Positions 33,220 to 42,981 of a stretch of DNA of 64,000 nt are shown piece by piece. The position numbers and the translations under genes were made by a program. The notes under the pieces are model-generated. The model was not told the origin of the DNA. It saw only the letters and a program-made list of their open reading frames with translations, and made no database searches. Source of the DNA: Alphaproteobacteria bacterium. Lineage in GTDB: Bacteria > Pseudomonadota > Alphaproteobacteria > Micropepsales > Micropepsaceae. The stretch lies in contig JAGWMG010000013.1 in the NCBI GenBank assembly GCA_028871795.1, positions 31,787 through 95,786 of the forward strand, in the 5' to 3' direction. Positions within the stretch are counted from its first letter, which is position 1; each line of letters opens with the position of its first letter.

Positions 33220-35139
33220 TCAATGGATGCCAAACATGTTCTTCAAGGCGTCGCCGATATTCTTCTTCTTTTTCGGTTGACCGCCTTGGTCTTGCGTCTT
33301 GTTGCCGCCGCCGAACAGGCCTTTGAACGGCGCCTTGCCGGTTTGGAGATTCTGCATCACACCCTTCAGCACGCCCCCGAGTTCGGGCGCGTAATGTACA
33401 CTGTCCCACGAACCCTTGACGCGGAATGGAATGCCGACGCTTACACTCTTTACCGCTGCCTTGGGCACCAAGCGGAAGTCGATCCCGCGGTTGCCGATGT
33501 CGATGGTGCCAGAGCCCGTCATCGACAGCACGGGTCCGATGATATGGAAATCCCTGTTGGACAGTGTGCCGTTCCGGATTTCGAAAGTTCCGCTCATGTC
33601 AAGGTAATCGGAGCTCGCAGCGGGTTCCGTCGTCCCCTCGCCCAGAACCGTTCGGATCGTACGCGAGACCTTGTCCAGATCAACGCCGCGGATGCGGCCG
33701 TGGCTGCCGGTAATGGCACCTCTGCCCGAAAGGGCGTGCATCACCGCATTCGCGTTCGCTCCTTGCGAGTCGACGTCCAGCGACAGCGAGCCCGTGCCCT
33801 CGATGTGGCTGACGCCGAGCGTATCGTTGAGAAACGGCCCGAGGGAAACAGACTCGAATTTGAGCAGGCTGTGGAACCGGGGAACCGCGCCGCGTCCATC
33901 GAGGTCGAGTTCCGCACGGCCGCCGCCGTCGTAGAGCGTCATCGGATCGAGCCGCGCCGTCAGCACGCCGCCCGCCAGGGTCACGCCGGCGGCCGTCTTG
34001 CCCAGCCGCAGATTGCGCACGCGCACCGTACCCACACTCAGCGTCAACTCTGCGTCCGCTTTTTTCAGCAGCGCGACGGTGATCGGCGTCCCGCTCCAGC
34101 CGGTCCCGGGTTTCCCGGCGGGCGGCCCGACGGCGGACTTCGCCGCGAGATACGGGTTGAGATCGAGCTGGTCGATGGACAGCACCCCCTTCAGCAATGG
34201 AACGTTTCCGCCGGAATCGAGTGCGAGCGTGCCGGTCATCGTGGCGCGGTCGAGGAGCAGCCGCATCCCGGAGAAAGTCGTCAGCTTGTCCTTGGAGGCA
34301 ATATGACTTTCCAGCGAAGTCCTGCCGAATCCGCCACCCTCCGGCAGGCTCTCGCCCAGCCAGCCGAGCATGTTGCGCAAGGACGCCGTGTCGAATTTCA
34401 GAGTGCCGACCAGCCCGCCGTCTTGCTCGAGGCCGCCCTTGAAGCCCGCCTGCATCATGTCGGAGGTCAGCGACAAATCGAGCGCGGTGGTTTCGTCGCC
34501 GAGCAGGGTCTTGAGTGTGGCGATCTTGACGTCGAAATCCACGCGATGGCCGTTCTGCGTGAGATTGCCATCGACGGCGAGCGGCTGGTCGAGCCTCGTG
34601 ATGGCAACGGCAGCGTTGACGTGATCCAGGGTGCGATGAATGCCGGTCCTGTCGTTGGTATAGGAGATGCGCCCGTCGCTGATCTTGATGCCGGAGAACT
34701 CGGTATTCGCGGGCAGCGTCACCGCGTTGCCGCCCATGCCGGCAGTCTTGTTCTTCCCAAGACTCCAATTCGACCGGCCTTGGGCGTTGACTTCCAGTTC
34801 GATGATGGGACGATCCAGCACGATCTGGGCCAGTTCCACGCGCCCGGTCAGCAGCGGCCAGAAACGGACGGCAAGCTTGATGTCGCCGACACTCGCCATC
34901 GCGGCGGCCCGCCCGCCGGGCATGTTGGCAAACGTCACTTTGTCGGCCTTGAGGCCGAATTGCGGGAACAGCATCAGCCTGAGCGGCCCTTCGATATGCA
35001 GGCTGCGCCCGGTGGCATGCGCGGCAGCGTTCTCGATGCGGCTGCGGTATACGCCGGTCGGAACCACGAATGGGAGGGCCAGGATAATCGCCAGGCCGGC
35101 AACGGCGGCGATCGACGTGTTGCGCAGGTATTTGTTCAT
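33220..35139 (-). CDS. AsmA-family protein
   Basis: 639 residues from the ATG at 35139; a TTG codon just before it could also serve. One N-terminal membrane anchor (about 8-28) is followed by the AsmA domain (YRSRIENAAAHATGR, IEGPLRLMLFP, then repeated beta strands) and a C-terminal AsmA_2 part near 480-600. AsmA-like proteins are inner-membrane anchored, extend through the periplasm and are thought to move phospholipids or affect outer-membrane assembly. The C-terminus is Gln/Lys-rich. It precedes the PotD-like gene by 15 bp and shares its direction. Confidence 0.9.
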   Translation of the reverse strand: MNKYLRNTSIAAVAGLAIILALPFVVPTGVYRSRIENAAAHATGRSLHIEGPLRLMLFPQFGLKADKVTFANMPGGRAAAMASVGDIKLAVRFWPLLTGRVELAQIVLDRPIIELEVNAQGRSNWSLGKNKTAGMGGNAVTLPANTEFSGIKISDGRISYTNDRTGIHRTLDHVNAAVAITRLDQPLAVDGNLTQNGHRVDFDVKIATLKTLLGDETTALDLSLTSDMMQAGFKGGLEQDGGLVGTLKFDTASLRNMLGWLGESLPEGGGFGRTSLESHIASKDKLTTFSGMRLLLDRATMTGTLALDSGGNVPLLKGVLSIDQLDLNPYLAAKSAVGPPAGKPGTGWSGTPITVALLKKADAELTLSVGTVRVRNLRLGKTAAGVTLAGGVLTARLDPMTLYDGGGRAELDLDGRGAVPRFHSLLKFESVSLGPFLNDTLGVSHIEGTGSLSLDVDSQGANANAVMHALSGRGAITGSHGRIRGVDLDKVSRTIRTVLGEGTTEPAASSDYLDMSGTFEIRNGTLSNRDFHIIGPVLSMTGSGTIDIGNRGIDFRLVPKAAVKSVSVGIPFRVKGSWDSVHYAPELGGVLKGVMQNLQTGKAPFKGLFGGGNKTQDQGGQPKKKKNIGDALKNMFGIH

Positions 35140-35187
35140 CAAGCGCGATCATATCCTGCCTTGCGGCCCGCGCCACCTCCTCGCACC

Positions 35188-35216
35188 TTGCTTTTGCAGG
35201 GCTCCGCTCCTAGTTT
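35188..35216 (+). promoter_or_regulatory. Likely promoter of tRNA-His
   Basis: TTGCTT at 35188-35193 and TAGTTT at 35211-35216 are separated by 17 nt and lie 17 nt before the tRNA 5' end. The spacing is ideal for a housekeeping sigma factor. Confidence 0.5.
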
Positions 35217-35232
35217 CCGGCTCCTCGGACGG

Positions 35233-35309
35233 GCAGCTGTAGCTCAGTTGGTTAGAGCGCCGGATTGTGGATCCGGAGGTCGGTGGTTCGACCCCACCCA
35301 GCTGTACCA
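35233..35309 (+). tRNA. tRNA-His (GTG anticodon), alphaproteobacterial type
   Basis: The acceptor arm is GCAGCTG with CAGCTGT, so position 1:72 is a G:U pair. The anticodon loop TTGTGGA lies between CCGGA and TCCGG, giving anticodon GTG. The T-arm is GGTGG-TTCGACC-CCACC, discriminator A73, and CCA is encoded. In most bacteria tRNA-His has G-1 paired with C73; here A73 cannot pair with the G found at 35232. This is the altered identity set reported for many alphaproteobacteria, which have a matching divergent HisRS (hisS lies 5 kb away). Confidence 0.95.
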
Positions 35310-35392
35310 TCGCGGTGAGCGCTCGAATTTTTGCAAGCACTGAGTGCGCGCCGGTCGAGGCGGAATTCGCCGTCCTGGACAGGAAGACTCGG

Positions 35393-36229
35393 ATGACTCG
35401 TCGTGCGGTCGTTCTAGGAGCAGGCGGCCCGGCGGCTATCGCCTGGGAGGTGGGGGTAGTAGCGGGGCTGCAGGACGCAGGCGCCGATCTCCGCGATGCC
35501 GACCTTTTCGTCGGGACCTCGGCTGGGTCCGTTGTCGCGACGCAAATCACGAGCGGGCTCTCGATCGAAGAAATGTTCGGGCAGCAGATTGAGCCCGACC
35601 GGCAGGTTGCGCCGCCTGTCGACTTCAAGGAGCTTCGAGCCGGTATCGCCCGCGCCAAAGCAGGTGGGGGCAGCGTGTCCGAGATGCTTCGACGCGTTGG
35701 CGCTTGGGCCTCGGCTGCCAGGACGGTATCGGAAGCCCAACGGAGAGAAATGATCGCCGCGCGACTCCTAGTCCGCGTCTGGCCCGAGCGTGCACTCCGC
35801 GTAGCGGCGGTCGACGTCGAAAGCGGGGAACGATACGTATTCGACCGGTCGAGCGGAGTTGATCTGATTGATGCGGTCGCCGCTAGTTGCGCCGTTCCGG
35901 GCGTGTGGCCGCCGATCACGATCAAGGGACGCCGGTATATGGATGGCGGCACTTACGCTACCGAGAATGTTGATCTGGCAATCGGCTGCGACCACGTTCT
36001 CGTGCTCGCGCTGACGCCGCGAACTCCGGCGATGGCTGCAACCTCGCTCGACCCGGGGTTGAAGGCACTGAACGACAGCGGTGCCAGAGTCGAAGTTGTG
36101 CATCCCGATGAGGCGACCGAGGCGGCATTCGCCTTGGTGGGCGGCAATCTGCTGGACCCGTCGGTTCGCGAAAGCGCAGCGCGTGCCGGGCGCATGCAGG
36201 GTCGCAACATCGCCACTCGCCTTGTCTGA
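35393..36229 (+). CDS. Patatin-like phospholipase
   Basis: 278 residues from the ATG at 35393 with AGGAAG upstream. The patatin fold is shown by the oxyanion loop GAGGPA (residues 9-14), the nucleophile elbow GTSAG near residue 43 and the catalytic Asp in DGGTYA near residue 184. It has no signal peptide, so it acts in the cytoplasm or is exported otherwise. It would hydrolyse acyl ester bonds in lipids. It lies just after tRNA-His and its GC content (34 of 60 bases at 35821-35880) is somewhat lower than its neighbours, which may mean acquisition. No integrase is associated. Confidence 0.9.
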   Translation: MTRRAVVLGAGGPAAIAWEVGVVAGLQDAGADLRDADLFVGTSAGSVVATQITSGLSIEEMFGQQIEPDRQVAPPVDFKELRAGIARAKAGGGSVSEMLRRVGAWASAARTVSEAQRREMIAARLLVRVWPERALRVAAVDVESGERYVFDRSSGVDLIDAVAASCAVPGVWPPITIKGRRYMDGGTYATENVDLAIGCDHVLVLALTPRTPAMAATSLDPGLKALNDSGARVEVVHPDEATEAAFALVGGNLLDPSVRESAARAGRMQGRNIATRLV

Positions 36230-36450
36230 CCACCGAAGAAACGGGGTCAGAGTGAATTTATTTGCGCCTGCGACCCGGAGAACCGTCTGATGACGGCGGC
36301 GAAGACGGGCACGTCACGCTCGCCGTGATCCCGGCCTTGTTCTGCCTCGTTTGCCTTGGACACCCTGCGGCGGCCGCGAATGACCGCTTTAGACTAGCGG
36401 ATGTCGTTGCCGCGGCCCGATGGCGCCTGTCCTCTTTCCCGCCTCGAAGG

Positions 36451-37479
36451 CTATTTGTCCGGATCCAGGAACAGAAGCTTCGCCGAGCCGGGTGTGATGT
36501 TGTAGCGGTGCCTGTAATCCGTCGGCGCGGCCTTGTCGTTGACGGTCATGTCGGCCGTCACCAGGAAGAGGCGCCCGCTCTTCGGATCGACCGCCATGGT
36601 CCGCGCGCCGAATGCCGTTTTGACCGGGGGCAGGGCTGCGAAGCTGTCGGGCGATTTCTCCGCGATGACCGAAAGAGTCCCGTCGCGGTTGGAGCTGAAG
36701 GCCAGGCCGCGACCGGAATCGAATTCCGCAAAGTCGGTACCTTCGCCGATCGGCAAGCTCGCCACCACGGCGCCGTCTTCCGCATTCACCACCGTCATCA
36801 CTTTATTCGCGCAACTGGCGAACAGGCGATGGTGCGCGCGGTCGATGGCCAGCCCGTGCGGCCGCTGACAACCCGGCATCGGCCAATGGGCGTCGGCGAC
36901 GTTCTTCGCGGTGTCGATGCGCACGATTTCGTTCTTCTGCGCGCCGTCGACATAGAACTTGCCGTTCTCGCCCGAAACGCCGTATTCCAACCCGCCGCCG
37001 CCGTCGACCGTCGCCACGACAGTGTCGGTCTTGGGATCGATCACGGTGACCTTGGCGGAGTCGCCGTCGATCACCAGGATGTGCCCGCTCGGCGGATCGA
37101 AAACGATGCCGTCCGCGTCGGGCTCGGCCTTGATCCGCTTGAGCACTTTCAGCGTTTTCGGGTCGAAGGACACGGCGATGCCGGCCTTGCCGTCATCGGT
37201 GTAGCCCTTGCCCTCGGCAAAGGCGACGCCGTGGGTCGTGCCGGCGATCCCGTCGATGCGGCCGGCGACGGCGCCGCTCGTGCCGTCGACCACCGTCACC
37301 GTGTCGCTGTGCGAGACGTAGACACGGCCCGACGCGGGATCGAACACGACATAATCCCATCGGTCGGGCGCGCCCAGCGCCACGGTTTTCGAGAGATGAT
37401 AGCCGCCGGCCTGCGGCGCAGCCACAGCGGGTCCGGCGATCATCACGGCGACGGCAACGGCTGACGCAAACCGGTTCAC
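36451..37479 (-). CDS. YncE-like beta-propeller protein
   Basis: 342 residues from a GTG at 37479; GGAG lies 7-8 nt upstream and this start yields a clean signal peptide (NRFASAVAVAVMIAG, cleavage near VAA-PQ). Earlier ATGs have no site. The mature part has the repeated YVTN-type blades (GRVYVSHSDTVTVVDG, GHILVIDGDSAKVTVID, HRLFASCANKVMTVVN). It is periplasmic. In Escherichia coli the propeller YncE is encoded next to the TonB receptor YncD; the same pairing holds here with the receptor 134 bp upstream on the same strand. The ligand is unknown. Confidence 0.88.
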   Translation of the reverse strand: MNRFASAVAVAVMIAGPAVAAPQAGGYHLSKTVALGAPDRWDYVVFDPASGRVYVSHSDTVTVVDGTSGAVAGRIDGIAGTTHGVAFAEGKGYTDDGKAGIAVSFDPKTLKVLKRIKAEPDADGIVFDPPSGHILVIDGDSAKVTVIDPKTDTVVATVDGGGGLEYGVSGENGKFYVDGAQKNEIVRIDTAKNVADAHWPMPGCQRPHGLAIDRAHHRLFASCANKVMTVVNAEDGAVVASLPIGEGTDFAEFDSGRGLAFSSNRDGTLSVIAEKSPDSFAALPPVKTAFGARTMAVDPKSGRLFLVTADMTVNDKAAPTDYRHRYNITPGSAKLLFLDPDK

Positions 37480-37612
37480 GTTGGCTCTCCTTCGTTGATG
37501 GGCGGACAATGCATCCGTAACAATGCCATCCGGCAGTCGCATCGTACAGCATCTCCCTGCGGCGTGCGACGGATCGCCGCCGCACGGCCGCGGACAATAT
37601 CGGAGCCGGCGT

Positions 37613-40069
37613 CTATGGCGCGGCATCGGCTCCGAATCGATAGCGCAGCTCCACGCCCCACATGCGCGGCGCGCCGTAAATCGACGACGTCGTGCCGGTC
37701 AGATGTTCGAGCGCGTTGGCGCCGACCTTGTAGGTTCTGTCCGTCAGATTGTTGACGAACACGCTGGCATCGAACGACGAGGCGAGGAGATTGTTCCAGT
37801 CCAGACGCAGATTCAGAGTGGCGTAGTCCGCCTGCGCCGCAGCCGGCTCGAGGTCGGCAAGATCGCTGAACCACACCTTGCTCTGCCAATACCAGGTCGC
37901 GGTGATGTAGGGCATGCCGAGCGAGCTGTCGATCGGCAGGTGGTAGCGGCCGGTGAGCCCCAGCTTGTGCTTCGGCGTGAAGGCGAACGGATCTCCCTTG
38001 TGGTCGAGAGGATTGACGAGCAGCACGTTGCCCAACGGATCGATCACGATCGCCTGGGGCAGCACGAACGCGCTGTAGTCGGCCTCGGTGTAGGAATAGA
38101 ACGCCGTGACCTGGAAATTCTCGTCGGGAATGAAGGTCGATTCGAATTCGAGACCTTTGATCGTCGCTTTGGCCGCATTCACCGTCAAGGCGACGACGCG
38201 CGGCGGCGGCGGAGACGCGGGCGGCATCGGTATGGTCTGGATCGCAACCAGATCGTTCTTCTGGATGTCCTCGTACCAGCCGTAATAGAGATCGAAATTG
38301 GTGCGGCCGGGAGTGCCCAGGATCGTCCAGTTGTTCTTGGTGCCGAGCTCGACGTCGCTCAGGAATTCCGGCTTGAACTCCGAAAAACCGGTTCCTGCGG
38401 CTCCGCCGTTGAAGCCGCCGCTCTTGTAGCCCCGCCGATAGGTTCCATAGAGCATCGTGTCGTCCGTGATCTGGTAGTTCGCGGACAACGTCCAGCTCGG
38501 GGCGCGATAGAACGCGCTCTGATGTTCGGTATTGAACGGCGTCGAAACCAGCGGGAAGGGGCAAGGCGCCGGCGACGCGATCGACTGGACGCAAACCGTG
38601 GAATCCGCAACCTTGTGATCCCAGGTATAGCGGCCGCCGGCCGTGAAACTCAGACCCTTCACCCAGTCGGATGCGTCATAGCTGATGCTGGCATAAACGG
38701 CATTCGAGGTGCCGCCGTTGTTGAGCTTGTCGATCTCCGTGCTGCCGAGAAGCGGGAACGGCCCGCCGGCGCCGCCGAACACGTCGCGCTCGACTTCGGT
38801 ATAGCCGGCCGGATAATCGTGTTCGTAGTAATAGCCGAGAATCCAGTTCCACAGATTGTCGTCGCTCTCGCCCTGAAGCTGGATTTCTTCGGTGATCTGA
38901 TGCGAGCTCTGCTCCCAGGTCCGCGGGTTCGGAATGTCGAGGATCGGCAGGAACGAGCCGTCGTAATCGAAAGCCGGCTGCTCCCTGTCGCTGAGATAGC
39001 CGAAGATGTTGCGGATGCGCAGATGACGGGTGACGTCGTACTGCGCGACGTCCGTCAGGCTCCACGCATCGCGTTTGTAGAACAGCGGAATGCTGGACGT
39101 CGTCTTACGGGGTCCGAGCGCCTGCTGGTTGGCGAGAGCAAACTGCAGCGTGGGATAGAAGCTGCCGACCAGCGCCGTCGCCGTGGCCGGATCCAGCCCG
39201 TAGCCCTCCGCCAACGCGACGAATTGCGATTGCGGCGCGATGGAGGTGAGCTCGGCGCCGGTGCCGCGGGTGTGGTCGCGGCGATAGTCGAACACGAGGT
39301 AGTTCTCGAACCCGGCGAACGGGCGCATGTTCACGCCGACGCGAAAGGCGTCGTAGGCGACATTGTCGAGCTTGCTCGGGAACGTGACATCCTGCGTGAA
39401 GCCGTCGCGGCGCATGCTGTCGCCCGCCACGCGAATCTCCAGCTTGTCACCGATAACGGGCACGTTGAGCGCGCCCTGCACCTCGTGCATCGCGAAATCG
39501 CCTGCCGAGGCGTCGATATAGCCGCCGAACTGGTCGGACGGCTTCTTCGGCTGGAAGAGGACGGCGCCGCCCGTGGTGTTGCGCCCGAACAGCGTACCCT
39601 GCGGCCCGCGCAGGATCTGGATGTTGTCCATGTCGTAATAATTGGCGGGGCCGCTGCCGCCGAAGGGGACCTCGTTGAAATAGGTCTGAACGCCGGAATC
39701 GGCGCCGCCGAAGGGCTGGCTCTGGCCGCGGATCGTGAACACGTTGTCGTCGCGCGAACCGAGGTTGGCGGCAACGGTCAACGACGGGGAAAGCTGCTGC
39801 AGGTCGAGCGCGCTTCTGAGATTCTCCTCGCGAATGGTCTCCGGCAAGATCGCCGTCACCGCGACGGGAACGCGCTCCAGGTTTTCGGGCCGGCGCGTGG
39901 CCGTAACGATCACGGTTTCGATGGTCAGAGGCTGGTCGGCCTGATCGGGAGCCACCGCTTGCGCCCCGGCAGGTACGCCCGACGGCTGCGCAGTTTGCGC
40001 GCCCGCGGGCGCACCGAGTATCGTCGCACTCATAAGACCAAGAGCGACGGCCAAATTCTGGTTCTGCAT
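37613..40069 (-). CDS. TonB-dependent outer-membrane receptor
   Basis: 818 residues from the ATG at 40069, preceded by GGGGGAAAG. A signal peptide (cleavage near AGAQ) is followed by a TonB-box-like segment (IETVIVTATRR near residue 45), a plug domain (VPVAVTAI, LQILRGPQGTLFGRNTTGGAV near residue 140) and a 22-strand beta-barrel ending with RYRF near the C-terminus. It imports a scarce ligand using TonB energy. The sequence resembles the large receptor family of sphingomonads and caulobacters, many of which take up glycans or other non-iron compounds; I cannot pick the ligand. The plug segment is quoted in part. Confidence 0.93.
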   Translation of the reverse strand: MQNQNLAVALGLMSATILGAPAGAQTAQPSGVPAGAQAVAPDQADQPLTIETVIVTATRRPENLERVPVAVTAILPETIREENLRSALDLQQLSPSLTVAANLGSRDDNVFTIRGQSQPFGGADSGVQTYFNEVPFGGSGPANYYDMDNIQILRGPQGTLFGRNTTGGAVLFQPKKPSDQFGGYIDASAGDFAMHEVQGALNVPVIGDKLEIRVAGDSMRRDGFTQDVTFPSKLDNVAYDAFRVGVNMRPFAGFENYLVFDYRRDHTRGTGAELTSIAPQSQFVALAEGYGLDPATATALVGSFYPTLQFALANQQALGPRKTTSSIPLFYKRDAWSLTDVAQYDVTRHLRIRNIFGYLSDREQPAFDYDGSFLPILDIPNPRTWEQSSHQITEEIQLQGESDDNLWNWILGYYYEHDYPAGYTEVERDVFGGAGGPFPLLGSTEIDKLNNGGTSNAVYASISYDASDWVKGLSFTAGGRYTWDHKVADSTVCVQSIASPAPCPFPLVSTPFNTEHQSAFYRAPSWTLSANYQITDDTMLYGTYRRGYKSGGFNGGAAGTGFSEFKPEFLSDVELGTKNNWTILGTPGRTNFDLYYGWYEDIQKNDLVAIQTIPMPPASPPPPRVVALTVNAAKATIKGLEFESTFIPDENFQVTAFYSYTEADYSAFVLPQAIVIDPLGNVLLVNPLDHKGDPFAFTPKHKLGLTGRYHLPIDSSLGMPYITATWYWQSKVWFSDLADLEPAAAQADYATLNLRLDWNNLLASSFDASVFVNNLTDRTYKVGANALEHLTGTTSSIYGAPRMWGVELRYRFGADAAP

Positions 40070-40332
40070 ATCTTTCCCCCTTGTTTCATTCCCGCCGGCG
40101 TGCGGGGCGCACTCAAGCCTCCTTTGCGCTGATTGGTCCTGAGCGCGCCGTCCAGTATAGCGCAAAGCCGGGCATCCAGCGATTTTCAATATTTTCATAT
40201 ACTTAACAGCCAAAAAAAGAACGAAACGACACTACCGGCCAATTTTCCGCCGCGCGAACCCGGTCGCGGGCGTTCTTCTTGCCGGGGGGGAATCCAGCCG
40301 GTACAAGGCCCGCTCGTTCCCGGTGCCCGCAC

Positions 40333-41823
40333 ATGAGTCAGCAAAAGACATCCCGTCCCAAGGCGCGGCTTCCGCGCGGGTTTCGCGACCGCAGCGCGGG
40401 CGAGATCGCGGCGGAGCGCGCCCTGATCGACACCATCCGCAAGGTTTATGAGAGTTACGGCTTCTCGCCGCTGGAGACGCCGGCCTTCGAATACACCGAC
40501 GCGCTGGGCAAGTTCCTGCCCGACGTGGACCGCCCGAACGAGGGCGTGTTCTCGCTCAAGGACGACGACGAGCAGTGGCTGTCGCTGCGCTACGACCTGA
40601 CCGCGCCCTTGGCGCGCTACGTGGCGGAGAATTTCCAGAACCTGCCCAAGCCGTTCCGCCGCTATCAGGTGGGGCCGGTGTGGCGCAACGAGAAACCGGG
40701 GCCGGGGCGCTTCCGCGAATTCACCCAGTTCGACGCCGACACGGTCGGCTCGGCTTCCCCCGCCGCCGACGCCGAACTGCTGATGATGACCTGCGACGCG
40801 CTGGAGGCGCTTGGCCTCAAGCGGGGTGAATACGTCGTCAAGGTCAACAGCCGGAAACTTCTCGATGGCGTCCTGGAGTCTGTGGGTTTGTCACCGGATG
40901 ATTTCGCTCGGAGAGGAATTGTACTGCGCGCTATCGACAAGCTCGACCGCCTCGATCGAAAAGGTGTAGAAGCTCTTCTTGGCAACGGCCGTAAGGATGA
41001 GTCCGGTGACTTCACCAAGGGCGCGGAATTGCAGCTCGACCAAATAGAACGAGTCCTGAAATTTGTTTCGGTCAGTCATTTTGAGCCAGACATGCGCACG
41101 AGCGATTGGGGGAGCAACTTCAAATTCTGGGAGCGCGATTTTGGAAATACTGCAAATGGTGCGGCGGGTCTTGCGGAGCTAAAGGCGATCACGGGCATCC
41201 TGAAAGTTTGTGAATATGATGCAGCTCGCATACGGCTTGATCCCAGCATCATCCGCGGGCTCGACTACTACACCGGCCCGGTGTTCGAGGCGCAGCTTAC
41301 GTTCCCCGTGACGAACGAAGCGGGCGAGACGGTGGTGTTCGGCTCCGTCGCGGGCGGAGGGCGCTATGACGATCTCGTCGCGCGCTTCACCGGCCAGCAG
41401 GTTCCGGCCACCGGCATTTCCATCGGCGTCAGCCGTCTGCTCACGGCGCTGCAATCGCGCGGGCTGACCGGCGACGTTGAGCCGCTGATCGTCGTGCTGT
41501 CGATGGGCGACGCCGCACAAAGCTTCGCCATCGCACGCGAATTGCGCGCCGCCGGTCTGCGCGCGGAATCCTATGTCGGCACCAAGAAGATTCCAGACCA
41601 GCTCAAATACGCCGACAAGCGCGGCGCGGCGCTGGTGGTGATGGAAGGCGAAGACGAGCGCGCCAACGGTAAGATCACCATCAAGGATTTGAAGCGCGGC
41701 GCCGAGGTTTCCAAGTCGGTGGAGAGCCGCGCGGAATGGGTCGGCGCCCGTGCCGGCCAGGAAACGGTCGATCGCGGCAAGCTTGTGGAAAAAGTGCGCG
41801 AAATGCTGGCGCGCAAAGGTTGA
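40333..41823 (+). CDS. hisS: Histidyl-tRNA synthetase
   Basis: 496 residues from the ATG at 40333. It is a class II synthetase: motif 1 near residues 40-60, motif 2 [13 protein letters not shown] near residue 132, the HisA block [12 protein letters not shown] near 310, and an anticodon-binding domain at 400-490. The extra length and details fit the divergent alphaproteobacterial HisRS that charges tRNA-His lacking G-1. Residues about 175-300 (40855-41235) are encoded by DNA with far lower GC content (27 of 60 bases at 41041-41100, against 38 of 60 at 41281-41340) and different codon use, although the frame stays open. It is the first gene of hisS-hisZ-hisG. Confidence 0.95.
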   Translation: MSQQKTSRPKARLPRGFRDRSAGEIAAERALIDTIRKVYESYGFSPLETPAFEYTDALGKFLPDVDRPNEGVFSLKDDDEQWLSLRYDLTAPLARYVAENFQNLPKPFRRYQVGPVWRNEKPGPGRFREFTQFDADTVGSASPAADAELLMMTCDALEALGLKRGEYVVKVNSRKLLDGVLESVGLSPDDFARRGIVLRAIDKLDRLDRKGVEALLGNGRKDESGDFTKGAELQLDQIERVLKFVSVSHFEPDMRTSDWGSNFKFWERDFGNTANGAAGLAELKAITGILKVCEYDAARIRLDPSIIRGLDYYTGPVFEAQLTFPVTNEAGETVVFGSVAGGGRYDDLVARFTGQQVPATGISIGVSRLLTALQSRGLTGDVEPLIVVLSMGDAAQSFAIARELRAAGLRAESYVGTKKIPDQLKYADKRGAALVVMEGEDERANGKITIKDLKRGAEVSKSVESRAEWVGARAGQETVDRGKLVEKVREMLARKG

Positions 41824-41826
41824 GTC

Positions 41827-42981
41827 ATGCCCGCGTTTCCCACCACCGGCCCGGAAGAAATCGCGGCGCTGGACAAGCAGGCGGAGGCGATCCTCGGTGT
41901 CTTCAAGGCGCGCGGTTACACGCGCCACGAACCCGCCATCCTGCAGCCGGCGCAGATGTTCGTGGACCGTTCCGGCGAGGAAATCCGCCGACGCACTTTC
42001 GAGGTCACCGATCCGTCGGGCCGCGAGCTTTGCCTGCGCCCCGATCTCACCATCCCAACCTGCCAATGGCAGGTCGAAAGCGGCAATCCCTATCCCGCAC
42101 GGCTTTGCTATCACGGGCTGGCTTTCCGCCACCGCCCCGGCGACGGTCCCACGCAGTTCACTCAGGCGGGCGCGGAGCTGCTCGGCCTGGAAGACCGCGC
42201 CGCCGGCGACGCGGAAATGCTGGCGCTGTCGGTGGAGGCCTTGCGTGCGGCGGGTCTTGCGCGGTTCGACATGAAGATCGGCGATCTGGGCTTGTTTTCC
42301 ACGCTGGTCGATGCGCTCGCGGTTCCGGCGCAATGGCGCGGACGCTTGAAGCGCCATTTCTGGCGCGCCGGCTACTTCGAAGTGTTGCTGTCGCGCATGG
42401 TCGCGGGCGCCACGAGCGACGCCGAGCGCGCCATCGATGCGCTGCACGGCCTCGACGGAGCAGAACTGCACCGCGCCGTGGAGGCGCTGCTCGACAAGGA
42501 AGGAGACACCCCGTTAGGCGCGCGCACGCGCGAGGAGATCGTCGAGCGGCTGATGGTCCAGGCGGCGGACGGCGCTGCGCCCAGGCTCGATGCCGCCGTC
42601 GCCGAGATCATCACGCGCGTGCTGGCGGTCAGCGGTCCCGCGCCCGCCGCCCTCGAACAAATCCGCACACTGACCAAATCGGTGGCCGCCAAAATGGAAC
42701 GCCCGCTTTTGGCGATGCAGGCGCGCCTCGGCGCCCTTGCCGCGCTGGGCGTCGATCCGAAGTCCGTCCGCTTCGCCGCGCATTTCGGGCGCAACCTCGA
42801 ATACTACACCGGCTTCGTCTTCGAATTCTGGTCGCGCGCCGCGGGCGCGCCCATCGAGATCGCGGGCGGCGGCCGTTACGACACGCTAATGGAATCCCTG
42901 GGCGCGCCGCACGGCACCGCCGCCATCGGCATCGCCATTCGCAGCGAACGCCTGCTGACCGCGCGCCGGGGTGGCAAGTGA
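41827..42981 (+). CDS. hisZ: ATP phosphoribosyltransferase regulatory subunit
   Basis: 384 residues. It is a HisRS-like protein without the anticodon-binding domain, with [13 protein letters not shown] near residue 68 and a [15 protein letters not shown] block near 320. HisZ pairs with short-form HisG, confers allosteric control by histidine and has lost aminoacylation. It starts 3 nt after the hisS stop and its own stop overlaps the hisG start by 1 nt (TGATG), so the three are translationally linked. Confidence 0.95.
   Translation: MPAFPTTGPEEIAALDKQAEAILGVFKARGYTRHEPAILQPAQMFVDRSGEEIRRRTFEVTDPSGRELCLRPDLTIPTCQWQVESGNPYPARLCYHGLAFRHRPGDGPTQFTQAGAELLGLEDRAAGDAEMLALSVEALRAAGLARFDMKIGDLGLFSTLVDALAVPAQWRGRLKRHFWRAGYFEVLLSRMVAGATSDAERAIDALHGLDGAELHRAVEALLDKEGDTPLGARTREEIVERLMVQAADGAAPRLDAAVAEIITRVLAVSGPAPAALEQIRTLTKSVAAKMERPLLAMQARLGALAALGVDPKSVRFAAHFGRNLEYYTGFVFEFWSRAAGAPIEIAGGGRYDTLMESLGAPHGTAAIGIAIRSERLLTARRGGK

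Noticed and set aside
35310..36240. Patatin gene as part of an island integrated into tRNA-His
   Set aside because: No integrase and no repeat of the tRNA 3' end downstream; only composition hints remain.
36262..36450. Signal-peptide-like plus-strand frame before the YncE stop
   Set aside because: The frame continues as an antisense shadow of the YncE gene and has no ribosome-binding site; likely chance.
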